Shown piece after piece: positions 13,969-17,951 of a stretch of 17,951 bases of DNA (positions are counted from its first letter, which is position 1; the number at the start of each line of letters is the position of its first letter). Below the pieces are notes generated by a model. The model was not told the DNA's origin. It worked only from the letters and a program-made list of their open reading frames with translations, and ran no database searches. Made by a program: the position numbers and the translations under genes. The stretch is taken from assembly GCA_964572225.1 (NCBI GenBank), contig CAZNFR010000073.1:1-17951 (forward strand). The letters are read 5' to 3'. The DNA comes from CAZNFR01 sp964572225. GTDB taxonomy: Bacteria > Bacteroidota > Bacteroidia > Bacteroidales > GCA-2748055.

Positions 13969-16275
13969 TTATTTCCCTATTACCTTAAGTCTGGCAAACT
14001 TTAACAGCAGCTGCTTGGTTCCGTGTCCTCCAAAATCAACCGTGGCCTTAATGTTTGGTGAAACCCCTTCCCTCATGATGACCTTTCCTTTTCCAAACCG
14101 ATGATGCTCAACCCAGGCACCTTCAATTATTTCCGAAATCTCTGATCCCTTTTCTTCAACCTGTCTTTTTTCTGCTTCCGGTATTTCGGTTAGGTTCCGG
14201 TTTAGGCTGGGCTTTTCATGCACCTGGTCCCTTCCGCCCGACCAGGACCTTCCGTAACCCTGCCTTTCCCCGAAATTCCGGGAAGATTCCCTCTGGTTTC
14301 CGGAGTACCCGAAATTATCAGGCAGCTCAAGGTATTGTTCGTCAATTTCGGTGATAAACCGGCTGGGATTGCTAAAGGAAAGCAACCCCCATTTGTACCG
14401 GGTGGATGCACAGGTTAAATAAACCTTTTCCATGGCACGGGTAAGTCCCACATAAAAAAGTCGTCTCTCCTCTTCAAGTTCCTTCTGGGTTGTGGACGAC
14501 ATATGGGAAGGAAATAGTTCCTCTTCCATCCCTGCCAGAAAAACCTCTCTGAATTCAAGTCCTTTGGCTGAATGGATCGTCATAATGGTCACCCGGTTTT
14601 TGTCCTCCTCATTATCGGTGTCAGCATCCGTATACAAACTGACGGTCTGAAGATAAGCTCCAAGACTGGTATTTCCCTCATTCTCTTCGTTTTCTGTAAA
14701 TTCCCTGACTCCATTCAGCAATTGCTCCAGGTTCTCATACCGGCTGATCCCCTCCGGAGTTTTGTCGGTCACCAGCTCTTTCATGATGCCGGTAACCGTT
14801 GCTATGGTATAAGCAAGGTCAAATGCCTCCATGGTTTCGGCCCCCGACATGAACTCCCGGATCATCTTTACAAATCCGAAAAGTTTGTTGAGAGTGCCGG
14901 TGGTAAAATTGCTGACCATATGGTTGCGGTCATGCATGATTTCCCAAATGGAGTTATCCTGCGAGATAGCCAGGGTTTCAAGCTTACTGAGTGTGGTTTT
15001 TCCTATACCCCGCAAGGGATAATTGATGATTCTCTTCAACGACTCATCATCGTTGGGATTACTCACCAGTTTGAAATAGGCAAGAAGATCCTTGACTTCC
15101 TTCCTTTGAAAAAAACTAATCCCCCCGTAAACCTTATAAGGGATGTTCATTTTTCTCATGGACTCTTCGAAGATTCTTGACTGGGCATTGGTACGGTAAA
15201 GGATGGCAAATTCACGAAAGGGAATATGATCCGAAAGGTTTTTGTCCTTGATGACATTGGCAATATACAATCCCTCTTCCGTATCGGTCCGTGTGCTAAC
15301 AACCTCAATTTTGTCGCCCGAAGCCAGTTTTGAAAAAACCTTTTTCTTAATCTGATCCTGATTCCTGGATATCAGACTATTGGCAGCATTGACAATGGTC
15401 TGGGTGGAGCGGTAGTTTTGCTCGAGTTTATATACCACTGTTTCCGGAAAATCCTTTTGAAAACTCAGAATATTTTCGATCCTGGCTCCCCTGAAGGAGT
15501 AGATGGATTGTGCATCATCCCCGACCACACAAATATTATGTCTCTCGCCGGCAAGTTTTTTAATAATCAGGTATTGAGAATAGTTGGTATCCTGGTATTC
15601 ATCAACCAGTATATATTCAAATGCCCTTTTATATTTTTCAAGACTATCGGGAAAATCCCTGAAAAGGATATTAGTATTAAGAAGCAGGTCATCGAAATCC
15701 ATGGCACCAGCTTTTTTGCAACGCGCCGCATAACGGGTATATATTTCATGCAGCCTGGGGCGGCGTGTACTATCGTCGGTAGCCTGAATGGTGGAATTGG
15801 AGGCATAAACCCCGGCAGTGATTAAATTATTTTTCGCATGGGAGATCCGCCCCTGTATTTCATTGGGCTTGTAGATCTTATCATCCAGTTTTAGCTCCTT
15901 TATGATGGTTTTGATCAGGTTTCTTGAATCCTGTGTGTCGTAGATGGTATAATCGGCCTTAAACCCCAGCTGCTCAGCTTCCAGCCTGAGTATTCTGGAG
16001 AAAATGGAATGAAAGGTACCCATCCATAGCCGCCGCGAAACCTGCGAACCCACCAGTCCGGCTATCCTTTCCTTCATCTCCCTTGCAGCTTTGTTGGTAA
16101 AAGTTAAGGCAAGAATGCTTGCCGGATCTACCCCCTTGGAGAGCATATAGGCAATCCTGTAAGTCAATACCCGTGTTTTTCCTGATCCAGCCCCGGCAAT
16201 CACGAGGGAAGGTCCCTCAAAATTAACCGTTGCTTCCTTTTGCACTTCATTCAGTTCCTTCAGAATCCTTTCCAA
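13969..16275 (-). CDS. uvrD: UvrD/PcrA-type superfamily 1 DNA helicase
   Basis: This 3'-5' DNA helicase acts in nucleotide excision and mismatch repair and in clearing RecA or RNA polymerase from DNA. The motifs appear in order: Q-motif LNEVQKEAT, Walker A AGAGSGKT, Ia LTFTNKAAREM, II VDEYQDTN, III VVGDDAQSIYSFRGA, IV LEQNYRST, V TIHSAKGLEF and VI EERRLFYVGLTRA. A disordered Arg/Ser/Gly-rich linker follows, then the Tudor-like C-terminal domain (GAWVEHHRFGKGKVI). I chose TTG 16275 (768 residues) because AGGAGG lies 5 bases upstream and the protein then begins MERILKELNEVQ, as in relatives. TTG 16317 gives 14 more residues. DUF4290 and murA follow, 79 bp on. Confidence 0.95.
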   Translation of the reverse strand: MERILKELNEVQKEATVNFEGPSLVIAGAGSGKTRVLTYRIAYMLSKGVDPASILALTFTNKAAREMKERIAGLVGSQVSRRLWMGTFHSIFSRILRLEAEQLGFKADYTIYDTQDSRNLIKTIIKELKLDDKIYKPNEIQGRISHAKNNLITAGVYASNSTIQATDDSTRRPRLHEIYTRYAARCKKAGAMDFDDLLLNTNILFRDFPDSLEKYKRAFEYILVDEYQDTNYSQYLIIKKLAGERHNICVVGDDAQSIYSFRGARIENILSFQKDFPETVVYKLEQNYRSTQTIVNAANSLISRNQDQIKKKVFSKLASGDKIEVVSTRTDTEEGLYIANVIKDKNLSDHIPFREFAILYRTNAQSRIFEESMRKMNIPYKVYGGISFFQRKEVKDLLAYFKLVSNPNDDESLKRIINYPLRGIGKTTLSKLETLAISQDNSIWEIMHDRNHMVSNFTTGTLNKLFGFVKMIREFMSGAETMEAFDLAYTIATVTGIMKELVTDKTPEGISRYENLEQLLNGVREFTENEENEGNTSLGAYLQTVSLYTDADTDNEEDKNRVTIMTIHSAKGLEFREVFLAGMEEELFPSHMSSTTQKELEEERRLFYVGLTRAMEKVYLTCASTRYKWGLLSFSNPSRFITEIDEQYLELPDNFGYSGNQRESSRNFGERQGYGRSWSGGRDQVHEKPSLNRNLTEIPEAEKRQVEEKGSEISEIIEGAWVEHHRFGKGKVIMREGVSPNIKATVDFGGHGTKQLLLKFARLKVIGK

Positions 16276-16280
16276 TTTTT

Positions 16281-16286
16281 CCTCCT
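16281..16286 (-). promoter_or_regulatory. Shine-Dalgarno sequence deciding the uvrD start
   Basis: The minus strand reads AGGAGG, five bases and then TTG (16275). The next upstream candidate, TTG at 16317, has no such site, and no ATG exists between the upstream stop and the helicase core. The hexamer could also be incidental Gln-Glu-Glu coding if translation starts earlier. Confidence 0.55.
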
Positions 16287-16459
16287 GTTTTTGGAAGGTT
16301 AAAATTAATTTTTTCAAAAGATATACAAGGATATTGACAGCAGAGATTATTCACAATTTTCCCCCTGTGAGGATAGCCAGCATGAATTAATGCAAATGGA
16401 AAATTGCAGATGCTGTTTTTTTTTTGAATTTTCGCATAATAATTCAATTGCAACACAGT

Positions 16460-16467
16460 TATTTTTG
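16460..16467 (+). promoter_or_regulatory. Candidate -7 promoter element for the secreted protein gene
   Basis: TATTTTTG matches TAnnTTTG exactly and ends 12 bases before the TTG start at 16480. No good TTG sits 19-21 bases upstream, so only half of the promoter is supported. If real, the 5' leader would be under 12 bases. Confidence 0.35.
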
Positions 16468-16479
16468 TAACCTAAATCC

Positions 16480-17843
16480 TTGAAATTGCTGTCACCCCGC
16501 ATCCAAATATCTGTAATCGTACTCTTCTTTCTGGTTTTCACCCGGATGTCATATGCTCAGTTGTCATCTCCCGATGCCGATGCAGTGAAGTCTGTGAGTT
16601 ATAATTCCTATACCGGTAATGATTCGGTATTTGTCTTTTTTTCTCCCCCCGGAGAGGAGGTCAAAGGCTCATTGATGGCGACTGCCCCCGGGACAGGAAA
16701 CTTTACTTTTGAATGGAGCATGTATGATCCCTTGACCCGGGATTTTTCAATAGATCTCACCTCCGAAAGCGGAGTCAGTGTTTCTGTACAGGATGAACTG
16801 GAAGAAGGAGGTTACAGTGTGAGGGTGTTCAATGGTTTGGGTACAGATACCACTTTGTATGGCTGGGTGTTTATCAATAATTTCAGGGTCTCGGTCGAAA
16901 AAACCTCCGACGACCGGATCAAACCCATCAAGTATACCTGCGATTTTCTGATCCTGAATGGNNNNNNNNNNGTTTTGTTGAGATTGATACGTTTTATTAT
17001 TACGATCCGGTCACGAAGGACTCCATTCTGCTGCTAAACGGAAGGAAATTCCTCTGGACCTCGGATAACCCGGATTTATTTATCCCAAATGATAACAGGG
17101 TGCTGAATCCCAATACCACCTTCCTTCCCCCGGTAATCGACACCTGGTATGTGCTCACGGCAAACGATAGTTTTGGAATGACCGACCAGGACTCCGTGTT
17201 TTATGAAACCATTCATGTCAAATCGGAATTTAGTTTTGAAGCTTACGATCCGGTTGAGGCCAACGCATTCCTTCCGGAGACCAGTCCCTACGAAGCCGGG
17301 GCTCCGCTCAGGATTCGTTTTACCAATGAATCGGTAAATGGAGCCGATTTTGAATGGATTTATGCCGATACGATCGAATCCCAATATTTCGAAAATTTCC
17401 TCACCTCCGATTTCAGTTTCCAGCCTGAATATGCCTATCTGATCCCGGACGATTATTACCCTTCCCTGGTGGCAAAAAGTGAGGAGGGATGTATTGATAC
17501 CTTCAGACTTGAAGCACCTGTCACGGTTTCACCTTCCGAACTTCAGGTTCCAAATGTTTTTTCACCCGACGGACTCCCAGCGAACCGTTATTTTAAAGTA
17601 CAGTTTGAGTCCATCAGAGAATTCCGGATCTGGATTTACAGCCGTGCCGGAAACCTGGTTTACCAAGAAGAAGTATTCGATATGTACGCATGGGAAGGCT
17701 GGGACGGCAACATTAAAAACTCAGACAGGCCCGCCCCGCCCGGTATCTATTTTTACATAATCGAAGCCACGGGTTACGACGACGAAGAATATCGGGGAAG
17801 TGTATATAAAGGTACCGTCTATCTGTTCCGGTCTAAGGATTAA
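16480..17843 (+). CDS. T9SS type B cargo protein with gliding-motility-associated C-terminal domain (contains assembly gap)
   Basis: A signal peptide (ISVIVLFFLVFTRMSYA, cleaved near residue 26, before Q) starts a beta-rich secreted protein. The last roughly 100 residues form a CHU_C/TIGR04131-type sorting domain: VPNVFSPDGLPANRYFKV, then FRIWIYSRAGNLVYQ, WEGWDGN and PPGIYFYIIEA. This domain routes proteins through the Bacteroidota type IX secretion system. The N-terminal part resembles PKD/Ig-like domains. The start is TTG at 16480, the only start codon just before the signal peptide (in-frame stop at 16468). Ten Ns interrupt codons after ...FLILNG; coding resumes in another frame (FVEIDTFYYYDPVTKDS) and runs to TAA 17841-17843, so the true gap is not 10 bases. 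Its substrate or binding role is unknown. Confidence 0.88.
16962..16971. other. Assembly gap of 10 Ns
   Basis: Ten consecutive N mark a scaffold join inside the T9SS cargo gene. Coding text on the two sides is in frames that differ. If this is one intact gene, the true missing length must leave remainder 2 on division by 3, so 10 is a placeholder. Confidence 0.97.
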
Positions 17844-17874
17844 TCCCTCTCTTTTATGGCCGGATTTTTTATAT

Positions 17875-17928
17875 GGTTTAGAGGTTTAGAGGTTTAGAGG
17901 TTTAGAGGTTTAGAGGTTTAGAGGTTTA
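17875..17928. repeat. 8-bp tandem repeat (GGTTTAGA), 6.75 copies
   Basis: GGTTTA recurs at 17875, 17883, 17891, 17899, 17907, 17915 and 17923, each separated by GA, giving 54 bp of perfect 8-bp periodicity. It starts 31 bases after the T9SS gene stop in non-coding DNA. The unit is not a multiple of three and no coding frame uses it. Copy number may vary between strains through slippage. Confidence 0.95.
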
Positions 17929-17951
17929 TCCCATGGAGTGTGAATCCCCAG

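Noticed and set aside
14572..15180. Long plus-strand open frame (202 codons) opposite uvrD
   Set aside because: The opposite strand encodes unbroken helicase motifs; this frame is a by-product of that coding sequence.
17875..17928. Tandem 8-bp repeat as a CRISPR array or telomere
   Set aside because: There are no spacers between units, and the unit is too short for CRISPR. The window gives no sign of a linear replicon end.

Overview
The window comes from a member of the Bacteroidota, most likely the Bacteroidales/Marinilabiliales side. The evidence is a protein with a type IX secretion (CHU_C-type) C-terminal sorting domain, a DUF4290 gene directly upstream of murA, Bacteroidota-style promoters (TTG then TAnnTTTG), and a response regulator of a Bacteroidota-type family that has a sigma-54 activator domain but no DNA-binding domain. 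A run of 10 Ns shows that this is a draft assembly.

Bases 1-3168 are an AT-rich accessory stretch. It opens with the 3' end of a probable IS4-type transposase. A complete IS66-family element follows at 219-2264, and its borders can be fixed exactly: imperfect terminal inverted repeats (GTGACTATTTA.../GTAACTATTTA...) flanked by a perfect 8-bp target duplication, CTAATTTT. The element carries tnpC and, downstream of it and still inside the repeats, an 85-codon gene of unknown function. It has no tnpA or tnpB. Beyond it lies a small lipoprotein gene interrupted by an in-frame TAA, with little else recognisable.

Bases 3169-11046 (minus strand) form a tightly spaced gene run with gaps of 10-41 bp. 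In transcription order it encodes GrpE, DnaJ, an ABC-2 exporter ATPase, its permease, an exopolyphosphatase-like Ppx/GppA protein, a sigma-54 activator response regulator without a helix-turn-helix, and an ArnT-like membrane glycosyltransferase. A near-consensus sigma-54 promoter and a TTGACA direct repeat lie just upstream of grpE. The run looks like an envelope and protein-stress operon that may be controlled through sigma-54.

Bases 11271-16317 (minus strand) hold a second unit: UvrD/PcrA helicase, DUF4290 protein, MurA and a TlpA-like thioredoxin lipoprotein. It ends at a clear rho-independent terminator (11271-11300). MurA has Asp in place of the usual catalytic Cys, which predicts intrinsic fosfomycin resistance.

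Bases 16480-17843 (plus strand) encode a divergently transcribed, secreted T9SS cargo protein whose coding sequence is split by the N-run. An 8-bp tandem repeat (GGTTTAGA, almost seven copies) closes the window. The best candidates for something undescribed are the small passenger gene inside the IS66 element and the pairing of the chaperone/ABC/Ppx operon with its own HTH-less sigma-54 activator and a possible sigma-54 promoter.
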